64,000 bases of DNA from Ophiodon elongatus. Taxonomy: Eukaryota > Chordata > Actinopteri > Perciformes > Hexagrammidae. The stretch spans positions 1,618,501 through 1,682,500 of the forward strand of contig JACSYO010001685.1 of NCBI GenBank assembly GCA_016806645.1. Direction: 5' to 3'. Positions 50,601 through 61,058 of this stretch are shown one piece after another (position 1 is the first letter of the stretch; every line of letters starts with the position of its first letter). The notes beneath the pieces were generated by a model. The model saw only the letters and a list, made by a program, of their open reading frames with translations. It was not told where the DNA came from and ran no database searches. The translations under genes and the position numbers were made by a program.

Positions 50601-53600
50601 CCAATGCATTATTCACAAGCAGAACTACTCCAGTCACCCCCTCCTGCAGAGACATACAAGTAAGCCAAAGAAGACTGACATCAGTCAAAACCACATTCGC
50701 CTGCACATCCTACCTTTAACGTTTTCAACGTTAAATTTAAATTAAATGAATAATAGGGAATAAAAGACATGAAGTCAGATGCTGAGATCCAGTGCTGCAC
50801 TGACAACGAAAGTATGCTCACTACATCTCGTGGGTGGCCTCTGCAGTACTCTGCCTGCATTAAGGTCAACTCAGGCAAACCTCTTCTCCCCAACAAGCAG
50901 GAAAATAACTCCTGATCTCAATTTGGCCGGGTCAAACATACGGAGCCTGATGAGAGCTCTGTGAAGCACTGAGCTGGGACTGGCTTTGATGAGTCAATGG
51001 TAACATACAGTACGGATCTCCTAAAGTGCACAGTAATCAGGTTTTAAAAGGTAGAAGTCCACTCTGGTATGTCTACCACATACGTGTTGCGGCTTTATTT
51101 CTAAAAACATCAACAGGACTGTGGTTACATGGTATGGAGTTCAAACTGAAGATACATAGGAATTAAGTGACATGAATTACTTAAACAAAGATACAACTTT
51201 CTACAAAAAGGCACATGATTTATAAGTTTGGTCTTGAAAGTTAATTTGATGGGCAGTTTAGGCAGTAGTTTGGCATGTACTCTTTCTTCCATTTAAAATG
51301 TGACCGTTGGCTCTCCTTACTCTCCTCCACTTTATCCATTTTTATTACTTAGTAGAAAACTTCCAATCTAAAATCAAAGGTTTTCAGAAGTGGCTATAGG
51401 CTAATGTAACATTTGGGACACTTGGATCATTTCTGTGCAACTTTGCCACCAACATCTGTGTCCCTCATGAATCTTCTTAATACAAAAACTCAAGTTCAGA
51501 AACAACCCAGAGCTCCAGATGTTGTGCAGTCATCTCATCAATGGACATTACTTCAGAGCAAAGGAAGCTGCCCTAACGGGGTCTATTCACTCAACACCCC
51601 TCCTCCAACATCTCTGCACCATCAAACGTAACACCTCCACACATCCGATGAGTTGCTCTCACTCAAAGGAACCCTTCCCACGTCCCGAGCTGTGCAGAGA
51701 TCTCCGATAAACCCACTGTCTGTCTCTCAACAAGATGAACAGTTTGGAAAAGCCACCCTAGACGATTCACCACCCAACGTGCCTGGGAACGAGTCGAAGG
51801 ATCAAACAAATACCTCATCCCAGTCCTGACTCAGCAAATCCGTAGACTGACCACAGCCGATGCTTGGCAAGCTTATTATAAACCATGCAAAACCATGCAT
51901 TGGGTAGAATGGGCGGCAATGACTGAACTACTAAACTGCATTACCAAGAACTCTTTCATTTGAGGTCCACTATTCCGACATCAGCGTTCAATGATTCAAA
52001 ATCTGCTTCATTGTCCCAACAGATCTAAACGTGGCTGCTGGCTACTGTAACACTCATTATCTGGTTGACTACAGCATTTATACTCGGATGATTAACTAAC
52101 TTTTTATAAGGAACCAAATGGCCTGACTTCAGTTTAGATTATGGAATTTCAAACTCCATATCTGCATCTTCTTTGGGGACACAGCACAAAATGCATATTT
52201 ATAAACTTCAGCTTCAACTCAAACTTGTAATTATGTAATACAAGTGCAGTATTATTCTGCATAGAACAGCAATTTTACTGTGTTGCACTACCTCACATTC
52301 TCAGGGTGAATTGCCTTTTTCTTTTTTTAAATCGTTCATTGAGAAAAATATAGTCACTGAAAACTATTGAAGATGTGAGCAGCGAAGAATAAAACTTGAA
52401 AAATAATAATAATAATAATGAAATAAATGATTCCTACTAGAACGCAGTTGTCATCCTGCCCAATAACTGTTACAACTTCATCCACACTCCCTGCAGCTGT
52501 TTGGTTACTTCAACATCATACTTGCTACATGCAGCAGTACGTTTCCTTGTCCTGGCTGCTGTGCAACATGTACCACACCATCACAGCCAATTTTTATATT
52601 ATCTACTGAATTTCAGTGCATTTATAAAATAGTGTGAAATCTTCTCTACAGACATGCAGTGTTAATACAAGGTAAGTGACACTTTACTGAGCATCTGCTT
52701 TTATTACACAATGTTGCATCATAAACACTCAACCAGTAAATACAATTTTTAATTGTTTAGAATTTAGCCAAAGATGTGATTAAGTGGTCATGGGCTACGT
52801 TTGTTAACATTTTGATCAGAAATTAGAAGAGAACCATATCAGCGCTTTGAGTTTGACTTGCTCTACTGGCTCAGAGCTACTGGACCATCAAGTAAAGGAG
52901 AGAGAACCCTTAAGTCAGGTTTCTCTCTTATACTATATCTCTACCTCTCCATTAGTGAAATCTACCTGAACCCTGAGGTGGAAACCGTAAGCAGAAGAGG
53001 CTAAATATGCACTTAAGACAAAAAGCTGGCTTCTTGTGTCTCCTGCAGATCACAGGAGCAACGTTTCAGAGCCTAAATTCAGCAGCATTCATGCTCAACT
53101 GCGAGGGGAAATTGCATTGAAATGAAATGAATAAGTGCTGCAGTGGTGTTGCTTTCTATAAAAGCGGAGGGCCGTAAGTCAATGCTGTCAGTTTTTCATT
53201 CAGTTTAATGGACATGTCCATGCTCACCTGTGTGAAAAATAATTACAACGCCTCACATAATCATGGGAATCAGGTGGAAGAGGCAAAAGCCCCTAAGAAA
53301 CACGTCCACCAGCTACACGCTCCTCTAAAACACATGTGTGTGTGTGTGTGTGTGGAGGGGGGGGGGGGGTCATAATGTGCAAGAAAATCAAAAAGAAAAA
53401 CGCACAAAGCGAATTAGATGAAAGTTGTACTTAACTAAGTGCGTCAGTTCCAGAAATTGACATGTTCTGGGGGGGTGGGGGGGGGAATAAACCACTGCTC
53501 CTAATTTCAGGACCTCCCCTGAGGACAGCAACTATACTGCGAAGCACTTAACTGGTAAAGAGAGTCATTTTCTGAAATGACACCATAATTTAAAACGGCA

Positions 53601-53693
53601 TTCAATTCAAAAGAACTTGGACCGCATCGACTGCGCACCATCAAGAGAGCCGGGCAAACACAATCAAACCTACCGGCTTCTTCTCGGCAGCAT
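35556..53693 (-). CDS. bcan: Brevican core protein, secreted form
   Basis: Brevican is a lectican chondroitin sulfate proteoglycan of brain extracellular matrix and perineuronal nets, binding hyaluronan through its N-terminus and tenascin-R through its C-type lectin domain. Fourteen coding exons were traced with GT-AG ends and matching phases: 53674-53693, 47937-48016, 47422-47781, 46985-47159, 46644-46771, 46204-46497, 45145-45987, 42343-44370, 38157-38264, 37839-37997, 37670-37752, 36870-37014, 36555-36737, 35556-35677. They total 4,728 bases, or 1,575 residues. Domain order is signal peptide (1-26), Ig (about 34-153), Link 1 (154-254), Link 2 (255-352), acidic mucin-like centre (353-1309), EGF (1310-1345), C-type lectin (1346-1474), sushi (1475-1535), tail ending YWDIKF. 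The single EGF and the short two-Link N-terminus separate it from aggrecan and versican. The GPI-form option (next entries) and mrpl24/mir-9 linkage favour brevican over neurocan. Human brevican is about 911 residues, so the centre is greatly enlarged here. Confidence 0.95.
36055..36130. repeat. Dispersed-repeat fragment in bcan intron 13
   Basis: The TCAAGATTTCATTTGTCACA stretch resembles the end of a common teleost interspersed repeat that reads TTCAAGATTTATTTGTCAC. It is short and of unknown class, and is recorded as probable only. Confidence 0.35.
36555..36737 (-). CDS. bcan: bcan exon 13: sushi (CCP) domain
   Basis: One complement-control-protein module of about 60 residues with the four expected cysteines (SCGPPP, RYHCAPGF, LIRCLSGGRW, VLCIPG) and the invariant Trp before the last Cys. 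The exon is 183 bases, phase 1-1, between acceptor TTCCAACAG and donor CCTG/GTAAGA. It follows the lectin domain directly, as in all lecticans. Confidence 0.93.
36870..37997 (-). CDS. bcan: bcan exons 10-12: C-type lectin domain
   Basis: Three exons (37839-37997, 37670-37752, 36870-37014) encode one C-type lectin domain. It opens with CEPGWDKFHGFCYRHF and HCRMLGAHLVS, has WTGLNDKTIE and FRWSDGNPM in the middle exon, then ENWYRGQPDSYF, the QPD-type calcium site, and WHDEGRWSDVPCNY with the paired WSD. All expected cysteines are present. In mammals this domain binds tenascin-R fibronectin repeats in a calcium-dependent way. The phases are 1, 1, 0 and 1, matching the standard three-exon lectican arrangement. 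Confidence 0.95.
38157..38264 (-). CDS. bcan: bcan exon 9: EGF-like domain
   Basis: A single 108-base, phase 1-1 exon encodes one EGF module of about 36 residues with six cysteines in the usual spacing (CVNDPC, GATC, CLCLPSYGGDFC). It is non-calcium-binding in type. Because it is symmetric it can be skipped without a frameshift. Confidence 0.94.
38265..42274. other. bcan intron 8, with the possible 3' UTR of a GPI form
   Basis: About 4 kb of AT-rich DNA between exon 8 and the EGF exon. No other exon is seen. If the exon 8 donor is bypassed, transcription would run into this stretch. A minus-strand AATAAA at about 40,671-40,676 is the first strong poly(A) signal I found after the GPI-form stop, giving a possible 1.6-kb 3' UTR. 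Which signal is used, if any, cannot be told from sequence. Confidence 0.45.
42275..44370 (-). CDS. bcan: bcan exon 8 read-through: GPI-anchored isoform end
   Basis: When the donor after 42,343 (TTCAG/GTAATG) is not used, the frame continues for 22 residues, GNVK then ATLISLTVVLLLLDAMMH, and stops at 42,275-42,277. Small residues (GKASGN) followed by a short spacer and a hydrophobic C-terminus make a standard GPI-attachment signal. Mammalian brevican has a known GPI-anchored isoform formed the same way, lacking EGF, lectin and sushi domains. Total length would be 1,331 residues. The signal is seen directly; use of the isoform in this fish is inferred from the mammalian precedent. Confidence 0.75.
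42343..44370 (-). CDS. bcan: bcan exon 8: acidic repeat-bearing central exon
   Basis: A 2,028-base, phase 1-1 exon of 676 residues, the glycosaminoglycan-bearing centre of the protein. The first third is Ser/Thr-rich, with EEASGHE as a possible chondroitin sulfate site. The middle is about 37 acidic decapeptides (see the repeat entry), and the end is Thr/Ser/Pro-rich. The donor at 42,342 is TTCAG/GTAATG. Mammalian brevican has a polyglutamate stretch in the same position, so the acidity is conserved while the repeat is not. Confidence 0.92.
42740..43861 (-). repeat. 30-bp coding minisatellite, about 37 units
   Basis: A tandem 30-base unit encodes decapeptides of the form (A/T)SVAPTLEEE or ENIAPTLEEE. 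I count about 37 units from the protein frame. Units near the 42.7-43.2 kb end (the protein's C-terminal side) are nearly identical and partly alternate AS/TS, while units near 43.3-43.9 kb are strongly diverged. Two units carry a two-residue insertion (APTLALEEE), ten units apart. Since 30 is a multiple of 3, other frames also stay open by default. Confidence 0.97.
44371..45144. other. bcan intron 7, nearly filled by one transposon
   Basis: A 774-base intron of which about 660 bases are the inverted-repeat element in the next entry. Splice ends are donor CAAG/GTATGC at 45,144 and acceptor TTTTTTCTAG at 44,371. Confidence 0.85.
44423..45084. mobile_element. MITE with long terminal inverted repeats
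   Basis: The left arm (44,423-44,590) holds CATTTTGGGAAATACTC, GAGTTAGATGAGAA, AAATATGAAGCTACAGCCAG and GACTGGAAACAGGG. The right arm (about 44,915-45,084) holds the same motifs in reverse complement, so the two form an imperfect inverted repeat of about 165 bp. The middle includes GGTTGCCTGGCAACCTCACA. I recognise this combination as an abundant percomorph non-autonomous DNA element. No coding capacity is seen. Confidence 0.85.
45145..45987 (-). CDS. bcan: bcan exon 7: Ser/Thr-rich, N-glycosylated spacer
   Basis: An 843-base, phase 1-1 exon of about 281 residues, directly after Link 2. It is rich in Ser, Thr, Asn and Glu with at least eight N-glycosylation sequons (NETS, NTTF, NTSL, NETD, NFTL, NQTV, NYSE, NHTQ). 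A DGSGD motif near its end is a good chondroitin sulfate attachment candidate. The C-terminal side of the exon ends at donor CTCAAG/GTATGC. No stable fold is expected. Confidence 0.92.
46204..46497 (-). CDS. bcan: bcan exon 6: second Link module
   Basis: A 294-base exon encodes a full Link (hyaluronan-binding) module. It has CRAAGAELATTAQLYLAW, DRCSPGWLSDGSVRYPI, RERCGGPQPGVKTLYRF and DAYCF, with the four canonical cysteines. Acceptor TTTGTAG and donor AGAC/GTGAGT bound it in phase 1-1. Confidence 0.95.
46644..47159 (-). CDS. bcan: bcan exons 4-5: first Link module
   Basis: Two exons (46985-47159 and 46644-46771) encode Link module 1. Exon 4 carries GRYAFSFYQAQRACEAIGAQ and YEQCDAGWLADQSVR; exon 5 carries YPIQVPREGCYGDMDG and LFDVYCY. 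The four cysteines and the GWL and RYPI signatures are intact. The phase-2 intron splits the Arg codon before YPI, as in other lecticans and link proteins. Confidence 0.95.
47422..47781 (-). CDS. bcan: bcan exon 3: V-type immunoglobulin domain
   Basis: A 360-base, phase 1-1 exon of about 120 residues. It has SISIPCLV (first Ig Cys), RVKWTVV (the core Trp), ILVARGQRVKVNEAYRDRA (a lectican/HAPLN signature) and DSGHYRCEVQQG (second Cys with DSGxYxC). With the two Link modules it forms the G1-type hyaluronan-binding unit. Confidence 0.96.
47937..48016 (-). CDS. bcan: bcan exon 2: signal peptide core
   Basis: An 80-base exon, acceptor TCTCCATAG and donor TTTG/GTACGT, read in the frame required by the Ig exon. 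It gives YVQILPLLIAVCRLTVAFPT, a clear signal-peptide hydrophobic core, but no methionine. The codon entering the exon needs two bases from upstream, and those come from exon 1 at 53,674-53,675. Confidence 0.9.
48017..53673. other. bcan intron 1 (5.7 kb)
   Basis: No coding exon is supportable here. It contains a GC-balanced unique block at about 49,330-49,560 (candidate enhancer), an AAT tract near 52,405, a GT/G-run at 53,331-53,373 and a G-rich tract at 53,468-53,490. A decoy ATG with a donor at 48,165-48,184 is discussed among the rejected items. Confidence 0.6.
49330..49560. promoter_or_regulatory. Candidate intronic enhancer of bcan
   Basis: A GC-balanced, repeat-free block inside an AT-rich intron, with phrases such as CCTCCGGGAGCTAATGACAC and CTGTTATTAACCCAGCAGGC. 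It has no reading frame of note. Its contrast with its surroundings suggests purifying selection, but conservation was not measured. Confidence 0.35.
53674..53693 (-). CDS. bcan: bcan exon 1: start codon and signal peptide n-region
   Basis: On the minus strand ATG at 53,693-53,691 has G at -3 and reads MLPRRS plus two bases, then donor CCG/GTAGGT. The two leftover bases (CG) plus the first base of exon 2 (A) make an Arg codon, giving MLPRRSRYVQILPLL, a positively charged n-region joined in frame to the hydrophobic core. The GC-rich 5' UTR extends upward to about 53,980. This fit in both phase and function is why this start was chosen. Confidence 0.8.
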
Positions 53694-53974
53694 TTCAGCT
53701 GATGCAGGACGGGCTGACTTCTGGGCTGTAAAAAGTATTTTCTCCGTCAGCTCCACTCGGCTTGCTGCAGTGCGACTGTCCTGTCGGGAGGAGAGCGGCT
53801 CTGGGTGCTCTGCGCAGGTATACGACGGGGAGTTGGGACTGCTGTCCGAACGAGTCCAATGCTCGGAGAGAAAAGGAGGGAGTTGAGAGAAAGTGAAGCC
53901 AGATATGAAATCCTGAACTGCCCACTTTTTCACCCAACAATCGGGATGGAGATGGCGCACGCCTGTCAACGGGG

Positions 53975-54012
53975 ATTGGGAGGGGTGACATCTGAAATAG
54001 ACGATTTTATAG
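53975..54012 (-). promoter_or_regulatory. Candidate bcan core promoter (TATA box)
   Basis: TATAAAA on the minus strand at 54,011-54,005 lies about 315 bases upstream of the chosen ATG and would place transcription start near 53,978. The DNA between is GC-rich and open. The site is inferred from motif and spacing only. Confidence 0.45.
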
Positions 54013-57000
54013 GCTATGAAGTGAGGAGAGAGGGCCTATGTGTTATTTCTTTATTTCTTTATTTTTTGACAAATGCATTGAGCGTCACTTGGAGTCAGCG
54101 CAGCAGCAATACGGAGATGCTGATTCTGCTGCTGCTGCTGCAGGTACTGTGTTGCAGTCACCTGTTCTGGAGGAGGAGGCTGACGGAGCGGACGGTGTCC
54201 CCTCCTCTAGAGCAGTGAAGTGGACTATTGGTCTTCTTAAATCACCTTCAAGAACTTTGCACGTCACGCGGCAGTTTGCGGCATCCTGCAGAGGAGCAGT
54301 CCCCGTGTCAGACCGTCAGACCGTCTGACAGTTATCAGCTTCAGTCAGCAGGGTGTGTTTGACACATTTCATTTTAGACCCATAAACTCAATGCAGTATG
54401 TACAGAAATAGACAAAGTCACAGCAATATTTATTCACCAGCACCAAATATACTTCAATAGCAGAGAAATATAATTATTTTATATATAAATACAACATCAA
54501 TTATCTTTTAAAGTTGTTGTTGAATAATGGTGAATGATATTACAAGCTCAGTTTATATAAATGCTGCTAAAGATCAATAAAGCAGGCATGCTTGGTCCCA
54601 TCCATGGCCAGCTTAACATTGGGCCTCACAATTCTTTTCTCTGTGCATCCTCTCATCTTCAAGTAAACATATTGAACACATGGAATTAACACACAGAGCT
54701 AAGAGTGGTAAAGAAAATGGCCAAAGTTGAGTGCAGGATGTAAAGCCTGGTTTCACTGAGAGGGTAAAACACGGTTATCGCCCACATGGGACTAACTCTC
54801 TGTCTCTCCCGGAGGACATTCATGGTGCTGCACTTGATACAAACAAAGTGACGGAAGTAGTTTGAATGAGTGAAAAAAAGAGCTTGAGAGAGAAATTCAA
54901 TTCTGTTCTGACAAGCGCTTTGTTAGAAGCTTATTGACACCTTTAACCTGTCAGTTGGGGCTCTGGAGCAGATGCCCACCCTCCTCAGTCAATAATCCAG
55001 CTCTGGTGCTGAGTCTCATCTCTGTTAGTAATGTGGACGAGTTGTAGCCCATTATGAGTTACATACAGTATATGTTCAGGGATCTCTTTGGTATCTTGCC
55101 ATCTGTTTATACTGTATATAACGGAGACATGCAGAAGACGAATAAGAAGACGAATAACGTCGATACACAAGTGTGATACACAAGTGTGTACCGATGCCCT
55201 CCGACAGGGTGAATGGTGCTTTGTAGAAGTCGCCCTGTGGCTCGGCGGCAGCGGTTGGTGCTTCACACCTGAGGAATCTGACACCCAGATACCAGCAGGA
55301 CTGTCTGGGAAGGAAACGGAAAAGCTCAGAGAGCAGACGAAGATCAGAGGCGTGCTTTTTGGTCCATCTCTGACAGACTGTCACGGTGACCCAGACTGAG
55401 TCAAGTCCAGTCAGCAGTTTTGCTCACAGTAAAACGTCATCCTCTCTGCCGTCATTTGTCTTCAACAGCATGGTGGTGTCATGAAAACAAAGGACATCCT
55501 TAGAAGAGGAACTTCAGTGATAAAAAGATTCAATTTCTTCACAGCTGCTGCCGACATCTGACCTTTGACTTGACAAACGAGAGAATAACTTGCCTGATGA
55601 AGATCTTGTGATTAGTTAGAAAGCTCCAGAACAGTTACTAAATGTGTGAATAGATAGTTTTTTAAACAGCAGTGTTTTTTTAAACAGCGGTGTTTCAGCC
55701 AGCGGGCTGGGGGCCAGCGGGTCCAACCGGTGTGATGCCAGTAACAGAAAGTTTGCATGTTAGACACAACGGCACCTCTGCGCTCTGGAACCCATTATTT
55801 CCAACGGCTAACTCCGTGCCACAACGGCTTTTTGATTTTTCTTTTTAACTCTTTGCTTAAACATCCACTGCTCAGAGGACTGTGGGTCAGAAGGACCAGA
55901 AAAGCATGCTGCCTTGCATATTGCAAAATGCGACCAGATGTAGTAACATCCTGGTATTTTTGGCCTTATGCATTTGCCATACTATGTATTGGGACGTACT
56001 AAAGACTTTTCGAGCATACTGAATAGTATGGTCGTATGGGTATAGTAGTCTGACAGGAAAAGGAAGAGCAGTGTTCTGCCTTCCTTTTCAGCTCCTAAAT
56101 GTGACACACTGAGGTCATATTCAAGAATCCACTGAGAGCAACTTAATTAGACCAAACACAGTTACAGTATGCATGCAAGCCGTGTCTCAGACCTGCATAC
56201 AAGCTAACGTTACATTTTCCAGCAGCCTTCAAACAAGCAGCCTATAATTAGACACTATCATTATATAGTAGCTGAGCTTAGATCATCAAGTGAGTCAAGA
56301 GCAACGCTCAAATTTGGTTTTAAAGTGTCTTCAGATGTTCTGGAGATGTTCGAGCGATCAGTTTTGCTTTACGTGCAAACCACTTATCATTTGTGGACAG
56401 AGAGAAGTAACTAAGAGCTCTTATGACTTCCAAAGCATTTTGTTAGTGACTCCGACACGTGCAACCAACTCCACCAGGTGGGATTCATTAGTTTACGTGG
56501 CCGAGAAGCATATGTGACTCAGCTAAAACACAGAGCACAGCCTGCAGTTTATTTTTATGTATTCTTAATTCCACTTGAGTCATGTTCCGCGGTTTCATTT
56601 AACTGGGTTACCAGAACTGCTGTCGTCTCACCACAAAGCAGAAAGGACAAGATGGGCGATCTCAAAACTCATTCCCCCCTGCACAAGTTAAGACGGACGG
56701 AAATCTGCGCTTTGTGTGTCTAAATGGAAAAAAGAGTGAAGACAAATGAAGCACTACAAAGGTTCCACTTCACTAACGTTCCACTTCCCCTTGCTGTAAT
56801 CCCAGACTGAAATCCATACAACACTCATGCAATGACAGGAAAGACGACCAGCCTTTGAATAATTTTTCCTCCCATAAAAGCTAAACCTCAAAACCCTGTT
56901 TTCCGCTGACTGGCTACTTTTATTCCCTCTTGGACGCAATGTGGCAGAGGCAAACTGGTTCAGGACGGACCAGTCTGGGAAAAGTGCTGCCCTCATCCAC

Positions 57001-58483
57001 TCACCTGCCAAACCAACGACTTGCCATGCTTTCTGCATGATGATACTGGGCTGACCAGAAAATAGGGTGATACTTTGACGCAGTTATATTATTTGTGACA
57101 CGTCGTTTTTTCTGTGTCACTGCCTGGCAACGAAGTTAGTTGCTTCTACAGCTGGAAATCTGGCAGGCCTGGGGTTTGGGTGAATCAGTACTGGTTAACC
57201 AGCGGGGGGAAACATTTCACCACCTCCCTCATGAATCACAGATAAATGTGCAGCTGAGGGGAGCTTAGAGAAGACTGGGCTTCTCTTCGATAGATACGGA
57301 TAAAACTGGATATTTATAGCTACAAAGGGCTATCTTAAGTTCCTTTGAACACACTTTTAAAAGGCTACAGCCAGGATTATTAAAAATACTGAGGTCATGA
57401 ATCCAAATCCAAATCTTTGAGAAAAAAAGTCATTATTTTAACTGTTCACTTATATTTTCAGTACATTTTATCTCCCGACATGATGGTCTAAATGTTGTTT
57501 CAAAACCTTCTCCACACATCTTGTCTTCATTTTATCACTTGATTCTAATCAAATTGTAATCAGTTCATGTCACTACAGATACATTTAACATTTCCAAAAG
57601 CATGTCTTTTAAAATGTTGAAGCTTACTTTTACCGTTACTTTTTACTTTGCACTACTGTACACACGTTATGTGTATGCAGGATAAAGGCAGGAGTTTTAT
57701 TCTAAAATGCTGAAAGTGAACAAAAACTGTAAAACTGAAATCTTACTAAATTGTACAGCGAGTCTGCTTTGACCTTTTTAGTTCATGTATAGCATACAGA
57801 ATAACTTAATCATAAATTCATGACCAAATGACTTCCTCAGTGAGCTCATCGTGATGCCAAAGCTGTGACACATCAGAGGAATAACATGCAGCGCCAGTGT
57901 ATAAAAAGTCAAATGAGGTGAGTGAGAACTTTGTTGAAGCTACCAAGTCTGTGTAGTCTCCTCCCCGAGCAATTTCCTTCTGCACACAGTTTCCCAGACA
58001 TGCTGGAAAGAGAGACTCATTTGTCTGAAGGCTTTGAGTTTTGGAGAGCAGCTTGTCTGGGCTTTTGTAAAATAATACGACTATTTTCAGCCTTTTGACT
58101 GATCCAAACCGGCTGCAACCAGTACCATTATTAACCCTGGCCAATACCAAGATTTGGTTAACTTTCCAATCTTTCAGACTCTACAGTATGTATGAATCAT
58201 TCCACAACACTAAATGGCAAGAGATATATTCTCTCCAGGGCAGAAGCTACCGTTTTCTGTGGTCACTGCTGTTCTACTAATAATGGCTCTAATACAAGCT
58301 TACTCGGATTTTCTCTTCCCAAATTACTGAATGTTGATACTGATAAATCAGAGCCAAACCCTTAAGTTTGGAAACCTTGTGATTTAATACTGTTGGGGTT
58401 TGGGAATATCATGTTTCTCTACTGAAACATGAAGTGAACCTCCAGTATACAGCAGAACAAAAGCTATTAGATTACGTGTGACA
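54013..58483. other. Intergenic between bcan and mrpl24
   Basis: No gene is supportable. A possible dispersed-repeat remnant lies at about 55,930-56,060 (containing a GTATTGGGACGTACT motif seen in fish repeats). Several open frames of 60-137 codons exist but have no recognisable domain or splice context. In human, NES, CRABP2 and others lie between BCAN and MRPL24. None of them is visible here. Confidence 0.55.
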
Positions 58484-58787
58484 TTTATTCACAATTACAA
58501 CGAGAGGACGTGAATTCAAACTCTGACACCGCTCTTAATAGAGAACAATTAAAACTAATCAGGAAACATTTAAGTGGCAGGTCCGTTTCAACTCCTCAAA
58601 TGTTTACAAAGCCGTAATTTCCTTAATAATATGTACGTTGCACCAGTATTTTACCACTCATGTCGTCGTCAGAGTCGCTTTTTAACATTTCATTCTGCTC
58701 GACTCCATACCAAAACATGGTGACTTTCAGAGTCCTTGTGAAAACTGGAGAGGACAATGGGGCCCCGAGTGTCTCTGATTTCTCTGG
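58484..58787 (-). other. mrpl24: mrpl24 3' untranslated region
   Basis: After the TGA at 58,788-58,790, the first good minus-strand AATAAA is at 58,484-58,489, giving a 3' UTR of about 300 bases. Confidence 0.6.
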
Positions 58788-61054
58788 TCAGTACCAGTAG
58801 GACCGTCTGTTCCTTCTGTTCTCCTGGATACCCAGCTTCTCCATCACTTCCTCCTCCAGGGTTTTTAGAGACGGTACATAGGTTTTTTCTAGAGTGTCTT
58901 CTGGACTGGTGTCTTTCGGACCATCTGTAATAGCAGAAAGCAAAAATACATACAGCTTGAGAAGCGTAAGAATAAAAAGGTAAACATTTGAGCAGGCACC
59001 TGTTCACTCTGCCTTAGAGTGCCTTCAGATGTTTGGTTGGACGACACGTCAAGCAAACTAGCTCATTTAAATAAAAAATACAATTAAGTTGGGAGGTTGT
59101 TTGGCATCACTAAAGGTTGACACTTTCCATGTGTCTTTCACTTGAGAATGAAATGAGTTTCTTCCACTACAAAGCAGTCCAACTATATCACTCATACACC
59201 TATTTTTAGAAGTCTGAAGATGGTGGAACAAGTTTTATGTGCTGACTTTTAGCTACACATGGAATAAACATTTTATTGAAAAGAATCCCCCTCCAATAAA
59301 TATATACACACACGCTCACCTTTCCACTGCTGTGGCACGATGCCATCTCGCCGCTCCACAACAGGTTTCGGGATGATTCGACCCGTCCGGAGCGACACTC
59401 GGACTCTGTCCCCCTCCTCTGTGAATTTCCACTGCACATCAGTGGGCTTCCTGGAAGATGAATATCAGCATGTAATAATTAAATCGGTTGTGAAACCAAA
59501 GATCAGGACTGGACTATTTTTTTATATCCTGAAAGCAGTTTGAAGATCGACAGATTGAAGACCGCCTAGAAAAAGGATTACAGCTCATTTTGCGTGCTAA
59601 ATTGTTAAGCTATTGTTAAGGTCCTGAGGTGGGTGTGCACATGCATAGTCACAATCTTAATCTTGCAGTGTAGCAAGGTTTACTGTACCTGTCCGAGGGG
59701 TCAATGAGTGAAACATCGCGGAGCAGGATGGGAGCCTCACTGGCAATGTACGTCCCTCGGTAATCCCCAGTTTTTCCAATATACCTGTGATGCTAAAACA
59801 GAAAACAACAGTTCCAACTCTTAAAACCAAACAGGTGGCGGCCAAATGGCTTTTCATGGCGCACTTTGTCAGTTTGTTTCGGCCTGAAGTTCAACTAGAT
59901 ATCTGCCTCCATCTGGTGGAGCGCAGTAATAAATACGCAGTGTGTGTGTGACAATGCTACAATAGTAACTAACTTGGAAACTTAACTGTCAGCTTTTTGG
60001 GGAAATTGACAGGTCATCTCTGTATCCAAAAGTTATTTAAATGCATACTGCACATAATCATTCTGTGTAGAGAGAACTGCAAGTGCCAACTTTTTATTGT
60101 CTCAAAGGCACCGCCAATCATAATTTGACACACTGAAATAGCTTCTAGTTACATTCCTCTGGGAAACAGATTACAGTAGTTTCTTACTGTGTTCAGGCCC
60201 TCCAGCATAACCCAGTTTCTGTGTCGGAAGACTTGGATCACTTTTCCTTGCTTCCCTTTGTCCTTCCCTGTTAGGATCTCGACCTGAGAAACGAATGAAA
60301 AGCAGATACTTAAGTCCATGCTGTACAAACATTCTCCTATTACATGTATCAGTTAGTTTTGTCAATCCAAGTTTGGCCAAATAATGTCAGCATCTATTCT
60401 ATTGGAGTAATCTCCATTAATCATTTATGACATCAATTCCTTTTTATGATAATTCTCTCAGCATTTAAAAGTTAACTAATGTAGACATAAACAAATGTGA
60501 GCTTCAAAATGTACTTTTTGTGCCTACTCTTCTGAACAAAGTAGTTCCTTTCAAAGAGTTAAGTAAGATATTAAGTAATTTATTGTTGTGGCTGATAGCT
60601 TCTTAAAAAAACAACAACTGGTGTCATGTCCTGTTTCTATGGTTCGGAGTTACAAAAGTTCCAAGACCTGTACACTATTGACTTAAAACTTTGATCTGAA
60701 CTTAACTTAAATGAGACTTGATCATCTTGAGACATCAAATGTAAAAGGCAAAAACATTAAAGTCTTCAGTTTTGATCTGGTAAAATCCCAGAACAGCACT
60801 GGCCACTTCACAGGCCTTGAATATTTACAATACTGACATTTTGCTGATGAAGCCTTGACTTGAGTGCTCACCATGTCCCCCTTGAGCAGAGACCAGTCCT
60901 CTGCTGCTAGCGGCTCCACGAACACCTTCCTCCTCTTCTTCCCCGGAGGATTCAGCCTCTTGGCGGCCGCCGTCCACGGCCTGTTGGTGCCGAAGCGGTA
61001 GTCTTTGGGCACCACCACCCGGGCCGCCATCGACAGGAGCGTGGTCAGCCTCAT
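58788..61054 (-). CDS. mrpl24: Mitochondrial ribosomal protein L24 (uL24m)
   Basis: A component of the large subunit of the mitochondrial ribosome, encoded in the nucleus and imported. Five coding exons with matching phases are 60872-61054, 60188-60283, 59689-59792, 59320-59450 and 58788-58924. They total 651 bases, or 216 residues, the same length as the human protein. Exon 1 encodes a basic N-terminus (MRLTTLLSMAARVVVPKDYR) that serves for mitochondrial targeting, followed by the family's NPP-basic region. Exon 2 has the KOW motif (VEILTGKDKGKQGKVIQV) and RNWV. Exon 3 has YIGKTGDYRGT. Exon 4 has RTGRIIPKP. Exon 5 ends in RRSYWY before TGA. Homology is clear throughout with no defect. In human MRPL24 lies in the same 1q23 cluster as BCAN. 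Confidence 0.97.
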
Positions 61055-61058
61055 TGCG

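Noticed and set aside
53695..53991. 98-codon minus-strand frame overlapping the bcan 5' UTR
   Set aside because: Runs through the predicted GC-rich 5' UTR in a frame other than the signal peptide; no family resemblance.
53200..58480. Possible nestin or crabp2 exons expected between bcan and mrpl24 by human synteny
   Set aside because: No intermediate-filament rod or lipocalin-type sequence is visible on either strand.
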